Assembly: GCF_020564935.1 (NCBI RefSeq)
Contig: NZ_JAJCXB010000050.1
Location: 1-55,607 of the forward strand
Source: Streptomyces pinistramenti
GTDB taxonomy: Bacteria; Actinomycetota; Actinomycetes; Streptomycetales; Streptomycetaceae
Direction of reading: 5' to 3'
DNA: 55,607 nucleotides
Part shown: positions 1-7,739 of the stretch, in pieces
How the letters are laid out: every line of letters begins with the position of its first letter
How positions within the stretch are numbered: the first letter of the stretch is position 1
Translations under genes and position numbers: made by a program
The notes under the pieces: generated by a model
What the model was told of the DNA's origin: nothing
Seen by the model: the letters and a program-made list of their open reading frames with translations, nothing else
Database searches by the model: none

Positions 1-300
1 GTTCTCAAGGAACGGACGCTTCCTTTGTGCCTGTTTCACCAGGCCCTCCGGGCGCTTCCCTTCGGTCTTGCGTTTCCGACTCTATCAGATCCTCGCGGTC
101 CCGATTTTCGCCGGTGCGATCCGGCCTTTCGGCCTTTTCGCGTTTCCAACCTTACCAGATCCGTTTCCGTCTCCGGCCCCCCGTTGGAGCGGGGTTGACC
201 TTCCGGCTTTCGCTTTCCGGCCTTTCCGACTCTATCAGATCCGATTCTCGCCGTTTCCGGTCCGAATTCATTTCCGATTCCCCGTCGTAGGGGGTCTCGC
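1..300 (-). promoter_or_regulatory. Upstream leader of an rRNA operon (16S rRNA lies off the left end)
   Basis: Read on the minus strand, the last ~95 bases before the window edge match the conserved Streptomyces pre-16S leader as I remember it: a TCTGATAGAGTCGG element, then AAGACCGAAGGGAAGCGCCC, then AAAGGAAGCGTCC and TTCCTTGAGAAC. The mature 16S gene should start a few hundred bases outside the window. The TGATAGAGTCGG element occurs twice (complement of 78-89 and 228-239), and a related GGTAAGGTTGG lies at the complement of 150-160. They contain TAGAGT or TAAGGT, like the -10 boxes of the tRNA genes here. They could therefore be tandem rrn promoters, or repeated processing signals. No protein gene is credible here. 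Confidence 0.8.
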
Positions 301-322
301 TGCGCCTTTCGGCGTGGTCACT

Positions 323-352
323 ACTTTAGCGGAATTCCTCGATGACTCATAA
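323..352 (-). promoter_or_regulatory. Possible distal rrn promoter
   Basis: On the minus strand, TAAAGT (complement of 323-328) is preceded by TTATGA (complement of 347-352) at an 18-base spacing. It points toward the rRNA leader. The -10 box is good but the -35 box is poor. Confidence 0.35.
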
Positions 353-366
353 TCGAGCCGCGGTCC

Positions 367-388
367 CAATTTCGGCATGCCGAAATTG
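367..388. repeat. 22-bp perfect palindrome upstream of the rRNA leader
   Basis: Arms CAATTTCGGCA and TGCCGAAATTG are exactly complementary with no loop. It lies between the marR stop codon (513) and the presumed rrn promoter region. No T-tract follows on either strand, so it looks more like a protein-binding site than a terminator. Confidence 0.75.
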
Positions 389-512
389 TTCCCGATGAGG
401 AGTCGTGCAGTAGTGGTGTGCCGCGAAGCGGCGGATGGCTGCTACAGAACCGTTCCGGCTGTGTGGCAACTCGGAGAACACTACGTATCGGGCCGGGGTG
501 TGTCAACTCGCG

Positions 513-1073
513 TCAGTCGAGGTCGGTGAGGCGCCCGTCGGCGTCCGGCTGGGCGTCCTCCACGCGGCGGAGCAGGCGGGTCAGTACCTCGCCGAGGAGC
601 CGGCGTTCGTCGCCCGAGAGGTCCTGGAGGAGGTCTTCCTCGAAGACCGATGCCATCCGCATGGCCTCCAGCCACTTCTCGCGGCCCTCGTGCGTCAGCT
701 CGACGATGACCCGGACGCGGTTCGTCTCGTCGCGCTCGCGGTTGACCAGGCCCTCGCTCGCCATCCGGTCGATGCGGTGGGTCATCGCGGCCGGCGTGAG
801 GCCGAGGCGCTTCGCCAGTTCGCCGGGGCCCAGCTGGTACGGGGCGCCGGAGACGACGAGGGCCTTGAGCACCTCCCATTCGGCGTTGCTCATGCCGAGC
901 GTGGCCGTCTGGCGTCCGTAGGCGACGTTCATCCGCCGGTTGAGCCGCTGCAGTGCGGAGACGACCTGTTCCACCTGTGGGTCGAGGTCTTGGAACTCGC
1001 GCTGGTAGGCCGCGATCTGTTCCTCAAGGCTTGGTTCGGCGGCAGCGCCGGACGCTTCTGAGGTCTCAGGCAT
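513..1073 (-). CDS. MarR family transcriptional regulator
   Basis: This is a 186-residue winged-helix regulator of the MarR family. The central part (about residues 50-140) carries the MarR fold: GPGELAKRLGLTPAAMTHRIDRM is the recognition-helix region, followed by the wing with DETNRVRV. The acidic C-terminus has the dimerisation helices. The ATG at 1073 gives a normal family length; the frame stays open upstream, but that part looks non-coding. It is divergent from an MFS transporter at 1276, the usual arrangement for a MarR repressor of an efflux gene. An inverted repeat at 1133-1153 between them is a candidate operator. The ligand cannot be told from sequence. Confidence 0.93.
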   Translation of the reverse strand: MPETSEASGAAAEPSLEEQIAAYQREFQDLDPQVEQVVSALQRLNRRMNVAYGRQTATLGMSNAEWEVLKALVVSGAPYQLGPGELAKRLGLTPAAMTHRIDRMASEGLVNRERDETNRVRVIVELTHEGREKWLEAMRMASVFEEDLLQDLSGDERRLLGEVLTRLLRRVEDAQPDADGRLTDLD

Positions 1074-1132
1074 GCGGCGCAGTATGGCATGGAACTCATT
1101 GGCGTCGAAGTCCTTCGCCGTGTACTGTTTAG

Positions 1133-1153
1133 CTTCGAACTTTAGAGTTGAAG
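1133..1153. promoter_or_regulatory. Candidate MarR operator in the divergent intergenic region
   Basis: The imperfect inverted repeat CTTC-g-AACT-ttag-AGTT-GAAG lies 60 bases upstream of the marR start and about 120 bases upstream of the MFS start. A second short dyad, TGAAG-T-CTTCA, overlaps its right end at 1149-1159. The position suits autoregulation and control of the exporter. Confidence 0.5.
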
Positions 1154-1275
1154 TCTTCAGGCTGCGACCGTCCGGTCCCCTGGAGACGGGGGGGCTGTGC
1201 GTCCGCGCGGCTGACCCGCCGCTTCTTGCTGTTCTTCTTCTTGATCGTCTTTCGACATGACCTAGGTAGGTGAGT

Positions 1276-2577
1276 GTGACCACCGCGATGGGCGCTGCGC
1301 TGCGCCGGATCCAGCTGGGGAACGCGCTGAGCGCGTTCGGCAACGGCTTCACGGTTCCGTATCTGTACGTCTATGTGGCGAAGGTGCGGGATCTCGGCGC
1401 GAGTACGGCCGGTGTGGTGCTGGCGATGCTGGCTGTTTCGGCTCTGGTGGTGCTGCCGTTGACCGGGCGGGCCATCGACCGGCGCGGTCCCCTGCCGGTG
1501 GCCGTGGTCGGTACGGTCTCGGCCGCCGCCGGTGCGCTGGGGCTCGGGCTGTCCAGCAGCGAGGCGCAGGTCATCGTGTCGGCCGTGGCGCTCGGTGCCG
1601 GTATCGCGGTGATCCAGCCGGCGCTGGCGACGATGATCGTGTGGTGTTCCACGACGGTCACCCGGTCGCGGGCGTTCGCCACCCAATTCTTCCTGAACAA
1701 CCTGGGGCTCGGCATCGGCGGGCTGGTCGGCGGGCTGATGGTCGACGAGGCGCACGCGTCGAGCTTTGTGCGGCTGTTCGCCATCGAGGCCGCGATGTTC
1801 CTGGTGCTCGGTGCGGCGATTGCGACCGTACGGCTGCCGGGGGCGCCGAAGGTCGAGGACGAGGTGCCGACCGGCGAGCGTCCGCGGGGGGCGTGGCGTG
1901 CGCTGTTCGCCGACCGGCGGATGGTGTGGCTGTGCGTGCTGGGGTTCGTGCTGTTCTTCGCCTGCTACGGGCAGTTCGAGTCGGGGCTCGCGGCGTACGC
2001 CACCGAGGTCACCCGGATCGCTCCGGCCACGCTGGGCATCGCGCTCGCGGCCAATACGGCGGCGATCGTGGCGGCGCAGTTCGTGGTGCTCAGGCTGGTG
2101 GAGCGGCGGCGGCGCAGCCGGGTCATGGCGGTGGTCGGCGTGATCTGGACCGTGGCGTGGATCGCGGCCGGGCTCTCGGGCCTGGTGCACGGCGCGCAGG
2201 CGGTGGCGACGACGCTGCTGATCTCGACGTACGCGCTGTTCGGTATCGGGGAGTCGCTGCTGTCGCCGACGGTGGCGCCGCTGGTGGCCGATCTGGCGCC
2301 GGCTTCTCTGATCGGGCAGTACAACTCGGCGTTCGCGCTGGTCAAGCAGCTGGCGCTGGCGGTCGGTCCGGCCGTGGGTGCGCTGATGGTGGGCCATGGG
2401 ATGTCCGTGGCGTACATCGGGATGCTGGTGCTGTGCGCGCTGGGGATCACGGTGCTGTCGTTGCGGCTGGGGCGGATGCTGACCCCGGCGCAGGACAACC
2501 CGCACCGTGCGGCGGCTGCCGTGCCGGCGCCCCGGGCGGCGGAAGCCGAGGCGGAAGCCGCCGTGGCCGTGGCCTGA
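1276..2577 (+). CDS. MFS transporter (probable drug efflux)
   Basis: This is a major facilitator membrane protein of about 433 residues with roughly twelve hydrophobic segments and a central hydrophilic loop (about residues 195-215). The first loop contains GRAIDRRGPLPV, a variant of the family loop 2-3 signature, so a proton-driven exporter is likely. The C-terminus is an Ala/Glu-rich cytoplasmic tail. GTG 1276 is preceded at 5 bases by AGGTAGG; GTG 1270 is an alternative two codons upstream. It is divergent from marR, which suggests drug-inducible control by that repressor. The substrate is unknown. Confidence 0.9.
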   Translation: MTTAMGAALRRIQLGNALSAFGNGFTVPYLYVYVAKVRDLGASTAGVVLAMLAVSALVVLPLTGRAIDRRGPLPVAVVGTVSAAAGALGLGLSSSEAQVIVSAVALGAGIAVIQPALATMIVWCSTTVTRSRAFATQFFLNNLGLGIGGLVGGLMVDEAHASSFVRLFAIEAAMFLVLGAAIATVRLPGAPKVEDEVPTGERPRGAWRALFADRRMVWLCVLGFVLFFACYGQFESGLAAYATEVTRIAPATLGIALAANTAAIVAAQFVVLRLVERRRRSRVMAVVGVIWTVAWIAAGLSGLVHGAQAVATTLLISTYALFGIGESLLSPTVAPLVADLAPASLIGQYNSAFALVKQLALAVGPAVGALMVGHGMSVAYIGMLVLCALGITVLSLRLGRMLTPAQDNPHRAAAAVPAPRAAEAEAEAAVAVA

Positions 2578-2608
2578 CGGCGGCCTCGCCTGGCGTCCGG
2601 TGTGGCGG

Positions 2609-4417
2609 TCAGGTCTTCGGGAGGGCGAATTCGCACCAGACGGCCTTGCCGCCGCCCGGTGTCCGGCGCGAGCCCCAGGACGAGGCGATGGTCGCGACGA
2701 TGGAGATGCCGCGGCCCGCTTCGTCGACGGGCTCGGCGCTGCGGCGCCGCGGGAGGTGGTCGTCGCCGTCGGTGACCTCGACGATCAGGCGGCGGTCGGT
2801 GCGGCGCAGGCGCAGCCGCATGGGGGGCGTGCCGTGCTGGAGAGAGTTGGCGACCAGTTCGCTGGCGGCCAGGACGCCGAGGTCGTGGAGTTCGGGGGAG
2901 AAGCGCCAGGAGGCGAGGACTCCGGAGGCGAAGGCGCGGGCGCGCGGGGCGGCTTCGGTGCCGCCGTGGAGTTCGAGTACGGCGTTGTGGAACAGCTCGG
3001 CGTCGTGTCCGGTCCGCTCCGGGTGCTGGACGACGAGGATGGCGACGTCGTCGTCGTGTTCGGCGGTGATGCCCAGGGAGCGCAGCAGGCGGTCGCAGAC
3101 GATGTCGGGGGCGCCGTCGGCGCCGGCGAAGGCCGCTTCGAGTGCTTCGACGCCGTGGTCGATGTCCTTGTCGCGGCGTTCGACGAGGCCGTCCGTATAG
3201 AGGACGGCGCTGGAGCCGGCGCCGAGCGGGACGGAGTCCGACGTGTGCTGCCAGCCGCCGGTGCCCAGGGGCGGTCCGGTGGGCTCGCCCGCGCGGTGGA
3301 CGACGCCGTCGGCGTCGCGGACCAGGATCGGCAGGTGGCCGGCCGAGGCGTAGACCAGGCGGCCCTCGTTCGGGTCGTGGACGGCGTAGACGCAGGTGGC
3401 GATCTGGCTGGCGTCGATCTCGGCGGCGAGTCCGTCGAGGAGTTGCAGGACTTCGTGGGGCGGCAGGTCGAGGCGGGCGTAGGCGCGGACGGCGGTGCGC
3501 AGCTGGCCCATGACGGCGGCGGCGCGTACGCCACGGCCCATGACGTCGCCGATGACCAGGGCGGTGCGGCCGGCGCCGAGGGTGATGACGTCGTACCAGT
3601 CGCCGCCGACCGCGGCGTCCGTGCCGCCGGGCTGGTAGGTGGCGGCGACGCGGAGGTCGTCGGGCTGTTCCAGTTCCTGGGGCAGCAGGGAGCGCTGGAG
3701 GGTGACGGCGGCCGCGCGCTGGCGGGCTTCGCTGGCGCGGAGGCGTTCGGCGGATTCGACCTGGTCGGTGACCTCGGCGCCGAAGACCAGGACGCCCTTG
3801 TGCGGGGCGACGCAGGCGACCTCGGGGTCGGGGGCCGGGCCGCTGGCCGCGACCTCGATGGGGGTGCAGGTGAAGGTGTAGTAGCCGTCGCGGGAGCAGT
3901 CGGAGCCCGAACTGCCGCGTACCTTGCGGGACTTGACCGTGCGGGGCTTCTTGCTGCGCAGGACCTGGTCCCTCAGCGGCAGCAGGCCAAGCGCGTCCAG
4001 TTCGGGGAGTGCCTCGCGGGCGGTGCGGCCGGCCGGGCGGGGGCCGAAGACGGTGGCGTAGGCGCTGTTGACGTAGGCGATGCGGTGTTCGGGGCCGTAG
4101 ACGACGGCGACCAGGGCGGGGATGGTGCCGAGGATGCCGTGGACGGAGAGCGCGTCGACGGTGGGCGGCGGGGCGGCCGTGGTGGAGGTGGTCTCGGCGG
4201 ACGGGGGCGGTGGCTCGGGGGTGTCCGGTGGGCGGGCGGCGTCTTCGGCGCGGGCGGCCGGTACGGAGCCCGGCGTGCGGGGCGCGGCGGCGCCGTCGTC
4301 GGGCGGCGGGGTGGTTCCCGGGGCGGCGGCTGCCGGGCGGGTTGCGGCACTGCCGGAACGGGCGGCGGTGCGCCGCTGCGTGCCGGGGAGTTTGGCGCTC
4401 CAGCGCGTGAAGATCAC
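2609..4417 (-). CDS. PAS / PP2C (SpoIIE-type) phosphatase with C-terminal ATPase domain
   Basis: This is a 602-residue cytoplasmic protein with no membrane segments. A Pro/Ala-rich N-terminus (to about residue 85) is followed by a PAS-like domain (about 90-225, with HRIAYVNSAY), a PP2C/SpoIIE phosphatase domain (about 235-450, with metal-binding GGDWYD at 271-276 and GDVMGRG at 290-296), and a C-terminal HATPase_c anti-sigma-type domain (ASELVANSLQHG). This is the RsbU/OsaC-like layout used in partner-switching control of sigma factors in Streptomyces: the phosphatase acts on anti-anti-sigma proteins and the ATPase-like domain may bind them. GTG 4417 has AGAGG nine bases upstream. The actual partner is not encoded nearby. 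Confidence 0.92.
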   Translation of the reverse strand: MIFTRWSAKLPGTQRRTAARSGSAATRPAAAAPGTTPPPDDGAAAPRTPGSVPAARAEDAARPPDTPEPPPPSAETTSTTAAPPPTVDALSVHGILGTIPALVAVVYGPEHRIAYVNSAYATVFGPRPAGRTAREALPELDALGLLPLRDQVLRSKKPRTVKSRKVRGSSGSDCSRDGYYTFTCTPIEVAASGPAPDPEVACVAPHKGVLVFGAEVTDQVESAERLRASEARQRAAAVTLQRSLLPQELEQPDDLRVAATYQPGGTDAAVGGDWYDVITLGAGRTALVIGDVMGRGVRAAAVMGQLRTAVRAYARLDLPPHEVLQLLDGLAAEIDASQIATCVYAVHDPNEGRLVYASAGHLPILVRDADGVVHRAGEPTGPPLGTGGWQHTSDSVPLGAGSSAVLYTDGLVERRDKDIDHGVEALEAAFAGADGAPDIVCDRLLRSLGITAEHDDDVAILVVQHPERTGHDAELFHNAVLELHGGTEAAPRARAFASGVLASWRFSPELHDLGVLAASELVANSLQHGTPPMRLRLRRTDRRLIVEVTDGDDHLPRRRSAEPVDEAGRGISIVATIASSWGSRRTPGGGKAVWCEFALPKT

Positions 4418-4720
4418 GGAGGGGTACCTCTTACTTCGCGTCGTCGCGCGGGATCGGGCCGTCGGCTTGGGGGTGCCGGCCGGCCTGGGGCCGGTGGACG
4501 GTCGGCTGGGGCCTCGCGTGGCGCCCTCTGGCGGAATGCAGCAAACGTCCGGATTCCTCGTGATTGTCACTCTTCGCAAGTACGAGCCCACCCATGGTCA
4601 CACGTCCAGTGTGGCCGACGCGGTCGGCATCCGTCAGACGCCCGGGGGCCGGGGTGGAGTTCCGCGCTCCGTTTCGCCCGGTGTCCCGGGGGCTGCCGGG
4701 GTTCCGGGCCGGGCGGCGGG
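4418..4720. other. Intergenic spacer between the phosphatase and NADH dehydrogenase genes
   Basis: Both flanking genes run leftwards, so this 303-base spacer probably holds a separate promoter for the phosphatase. The minus-strand frame remains open through part of it, but the translation is Pro/Arg-rich and lacks a good start. A weak CACAC/GTGTG hairpin lies near 4602-4616. I see no strong terminator. Confidence 0.4.
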
Positions 4721-6163
4721 TCAGCTGGCTTCGTTGTGCCGGCCGGTGTCCGCGGCGAGGGCGAATTCGGCGCGCGGGTTCTCCAGCGAGCCGAGCGAGA
4801 CGATCTCCCGTTTGAAGAGGCCGGCGAGGATCCATTCGGCGAGCACCTTCGCCTTGCGGTTGAAGGTCGGTACGCGGCTGAGGTGGTAGGCGCGGTGCAT
4901 GAACCACGCCGGGTAGCCCTTCAGCTTGCGGCCGTAGACGTGGGCGACGCCCTTGTGGAGGCCGAGCGAGGCCACCGATCCGACGTATTTGTGCGCGTAG
5001 TCCAGGATCGGTCCGCCGCGCACCGCGGCCGCGATGTTCCCGGCCAGGACCTTGGACTGCCGTACGGCGTGCTGGGCGTTGGGGGCGCACAGGACGGGCG
5101 GCTCGTCCGGGGTGGCGGGGGGCTCGGCCGTCAGGTCGGGGACGGCCGCGGCGTCGCCGGCCGACCAGGCGTGCGGGACGCCGTCCACCTGGAGGGCGGC
5201 CGTGCACACGAGGCGGCCGTGGCCGTTCAGGGGCAGTCCGGTGGCGGCGAGGACGGGGTGCGGCTTCACGCCTGCCGTCCACACCAGGGTGCGGGTGGGG
5301 AAGCGGGATCCGTCGCTCAGCACGGCGACCCGGTCCTCGCAGGAGTCGAGGCGGGTGTCGAGGCGTACGTCGATGTTGCGGGCGCGCAGCTCACGGACGG
5401 CGTAGCGGCCCATTTCCGGGCCCACTTCGGGCAGGATCTTGCCGGTCGCCTCGACCAGGATCCACTTCATGTCCTCGGGTGTGACGTTGTGGTAGTAGCG
5501 GAGCGCGTAACCGGCCATGTCCTCCAGTTCGGCCAGTGCCTCCACGCCCGCGTAGCCGCCGCCGACGAAGACGAAGGTGAGCGCGGCGTCGCGGATGGCC
5601 GGGTCGCGGGTGGAGGAGGCGATGTCCAGCTGTTCCAGGACGTGGTTGCGCAGGCCGATGGCCTCTTCGACGGTCTTGAAGCCGATGCCGAAGTCGGCGA
5701 GGCCCGGCACCGGGAGGGTGCGGGAGACCGAGCCGGGGGCGAGGACCAGTTCGTCGTAGGCGACGTCGGTGTCCTCGGTGCCTGCCTCCTCGGCGGCCAG
5801 CGTGCGGATCGTGGCGGTGCGTTCCTGGTGGTCGATGGCGGTGACCTCGCCGATGACGACCTGGCACTGCGGCAGCACGCGGCGCAGCGGCACGACGACA
5901 TGGCGGGGGGAGATCGAGCCGGCCGCGGCTTCCGGGAGGAACGGCTGGTAGGTCATGTACGGCTCGGGGTCGACGACGGTGATCAGGACCGTGCCCTGCC
6001 GCAGTTCCCGCTTCAGCTTCCGTTGCAGCCGCAGTGCGGTGTACATGCCCACGTAGCCGCCGCCGACGATGAGGATCCGCGCCACGTGTCCCGGGTCCTT
6101 CGCATCCTTTGGATCCGTCGAATCCGTCGAATCCGTCGAATCCGTCGAAGATTCAGCCTTCAC
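4721..6163 (-). CDS. ndh: Type II NADH dehydrogenase (NDH-2 family FAD oxidoreductase)
   Basis: This is a 480-residue pyridine-nucleotide-disulphide-oxidoreductase-type flavoprotein. It carries an N-terminal FAD-binding GGGYVG (34-39), a second dinucleotide-binding motif VGGGYAGVEALAELE for NADH, the quinone-side YMTYQPFLPEAAAG motif typical of NDH-2, and a C-terminal amphipathic region. It passes electrons from NADH to menaquinone at the membrane face without pumping protons. GTG 6163 has GAGGAGA eight bases upstream, a strong start choice. The N-terminus carries a (Ser-Thr-Asp) repeat from four tandem 9-bp units, absent from the catalytic fold and presumably disordered. In S. coelicolor a homologue lies next to atrA (recalled). 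Confidence 0.9.
   Translation of the reverse strand: MKAESSTDSTDSTDSTDPKDAKDPGHVARILIVGGGYVGMYTALRLQRKLKRELRQGTVLITVVDPEPYMTYQPFLPEAAAGSISPRHVVVPLRRVLPQCQVVIGEVTAIDHQERTATIRTLAAEEAGTEDTDVAYDELVLAPGSVSRTLPVPGLADFGIGFKTVEEAIGLRNHVLEQLDIASSTRDPAIRDAALTFVFVGGGYAGVEALAELEDMAGYALRYYHNVTPEDMKWILVEATGKILPEVGPEMGRYAVRELRARNIDVRLDTRLDSCEDRVAVLSDGSRFPTRTLVWTAGVKPHPVLAATGLPLNGHGRLVCTAALQVDGVPHAWSAGDAAAVPDLTAEPPATPDEPPVLCAPNAQHAVRQSKVLAGNIAAAVRGGPILDYAHKYVGSVASLGLHKGVAHVYGRKLKGYPAWFMHRAYHLSRVPTFNRKAKVLAEWILAGLFKREIVSLGSLENPRAEFALAADTGRHNEAS
6113..6148 (-). repeat. Tandem 9-bp repeat (four copies) inside the NDH-2 N-terminus
   Basis: The unit ATCCGTCGA is repeated exactly four times head-to-tail. On the coding strand it gives a Ser-Thr-Asp repeat at about residues 6-17. 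Copy number changes would stay in frame. Confidence 0.95.
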
Positions 6164-6578
6164 AGAGGTTCTCCTCGTGATGTCGACCGGTCCCGGGACG
6201 GCACCGATCCGGGGTGACCGGCGGCGCGGCACCTCGGGCGCCGGGCCCCCGGGAAAGCACAGCACTGTTCCATGACGCACTGCCGGCCGGGCTTTGTCCA
6301 CAGGCTCGTCGAAATGTATGAGCGGCATCGGGCGCCGGGCCGGAGGGGCGGATTCCGCGGATGCCGGACGAGGTGTGCAGGTCAGGTGGCAGATGGCGGC
6401 CGGCGGGGCGGGCCGGAAAGGGGATGGATCGCTTCCGTAGGCCGAACGAGGGGCGGAGTGCCCGGAACTGGCCCTTCATTCTTGACCTGGGCTCAACTAT
6501 GTTCGTACCTCGTTGGGGTGCACCTTTTCATCGGTACGCCCCTACTGTCAGGGCGGGGAGTCTCCGGGGGGAGACGTC
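6164..6578. other. Divergent regulatory region between ndh and atrA
   Basis: These 415 bases hold the promoters of the leftward dehydrogenase and the rightward TetR gene. On the plus strand TTGACC at 6483 is a -35-like box, and the sequence from 6483 to 6530 is the most AT-rich part of the spacer. No gene is supported. I do not see a clear Rex-type operator, although this family of genes is often redox-controlled. Confidence 0.45.
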
Positions 6579-7472
6579 ATGACCGGGGGATCATTCATGC
6601 AGAGTCAGGGCTCGCAGGGAACAGCCGGCGTGGCCACGGCGCACGGCGTCGGCGGCAGCGTCACCAGACATCACGATCACGACAGCGACCACACCGTGCC
6701 CGTCGGCGGCATGGGGATGGGCGGCGATGCCGCCGCCGGGCGGAGCACACCGCTGCGGGTCGACGCCCAGCGCAATCTGGAACACGTACTGCGCGCCGCC
6801 CGTGAGGTTTTCGGCGAACTGGGCTACGGCGCGCCCATGGAGGACGTCGCCCGCCGGGCCCGCGTCGGCGTCGGGACGGTCTACCGCCGCTTCCCGAGCA
6901 AGGACGTCCTGGTCCGACGGATAGCCGAGGAGGAGACGTCCCGGCTGACGGAGCAGGCGCGTACGGCGCTCGGCCAGGAGGAAGACCCCTGGTCGGCGCT
7001 CTCCCGCTTCCTGCGGACCTCGGTCGCGTCGGGCGCCGGGCGGCTGCTGCCGCCGAGCGTGCTGCGGGTGGGCACCGGCGCCGTACCCGCGGGCGAGCAG
7101 GCGCCGGAGGGTGCCGCGGCCGGCGCCCGGGTGCCGCAGCAGCGTCCCGCGCCGGATGCGGATGACGTGGCCGCCCGATACGGCGCTCCCGACGAGGTGC
7201 GTGCCGATGCGGCCGGGCCGGCTCAGGACGGCGGTCCGCACGAGCGGGCCGACGAGCCCGGTGGCGTGCCTGCGCTGCTGGATGTCGTCGGGCGGCTCGT
7301 GGAGCGCGCCAGGTCGGCGGGGGCGCTGCGGACCGACGTGACCGTCGGCGACGTCCTGCTGGTCATCGCGACGGGCGCGCCCGCGCTGCCCGATCCCGGG
7401 CATCAGCAGGCCGCGTCCGCACGCCTGTTGGAGATCCTGCTGGAGGGGCTGCGCTCGCGTCCCGCCGGGTGA
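6579..7472 (+). CDS. atrA: TetR family regulator, AtrA orthologue
   Basis: This is a 297-residue TetR-type regulator. The first 60 residues form a disordered leader with a His/Asp cluster (HHDHDSDH at 31-38). The TetR helix-turn-helix spans about 63-115 (MEDVARRARVGVGTVYRRFPSKDVLVRR). The C-terminal ligand domain is long and Pro/Ala/Asp-rich in the middle (about 165-235). ATG 6579 follows GGGGGAGA. The AtrA assignment rests on the N-terminal character, the length and the neighbours (ndh and phosphatase on one side, sigma factor on the other), which match my memory of S. coelicolor SCO4118. AtrA activates antibiotic genes such as actII-ORF4 and links to N-acetylglucosamine uptake. A plain TetR call is certain; the symbol is less so. 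Confidence 0.75.
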   Translation: MTGGSFMQSQGSQGTAGVATAHGVGGSVTRHHDHDSDHTVPVGGMGMGGDAAAGRSTPLRVDAQRNLEHVLRAAREVFGELGYGAPMEDVARRARVGVGTVYRRFPSKDVLVRRIAEEETSRLTEQARTALGQEEDPWSALSRFLRTSVASGAGRLLPPSVLRVGTGAVPAGEQAPEGAAAGARVPQQRPAPDADDVAARYGAPDEVRADAAGPAQDGGPHERADEPGGVPALLDVVGRLVERARSAGALRTDVTVGDVLLVIATGAPALPDPGHQQAASARLLEILLEGLRSRPAG

Positions 7473-7739
7473 GGCCCGGCGCGCAGGTCCCGCCGGGCCG
7501 GGCCCGTGGGAGGCGGCGGCGGGCGGGCCTGCCGCGTGCGGCGGGGCCGTCGCGGGTGCGCGGCTGCCGGTGTCCTGTGCCCGTGCGCGGACGTTGCCCC
7601 GGACGGGTGAACGCAGGGGCTTCCGTACGGGAGCCCGCCCCGGACGGGTGGTTGGCGTACGGGACGTCCGAGGGCGGTCGCTCCGTGTGGCACGCTTGCG
7701 CGGTGTTCCGGTGTGATGGCGTGTTCGGGGGCCTCGGCG

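Noticed and set aside
2507..6217. A 1236-codon open frame on the plus strand
   Set aside because: It is antisense to the PP2C and NADH dehydrogenase genes, which carry clear family motifs. Its Gly/Ala/Arg/Val-rich translation is typical of a high-GC shadow frame.
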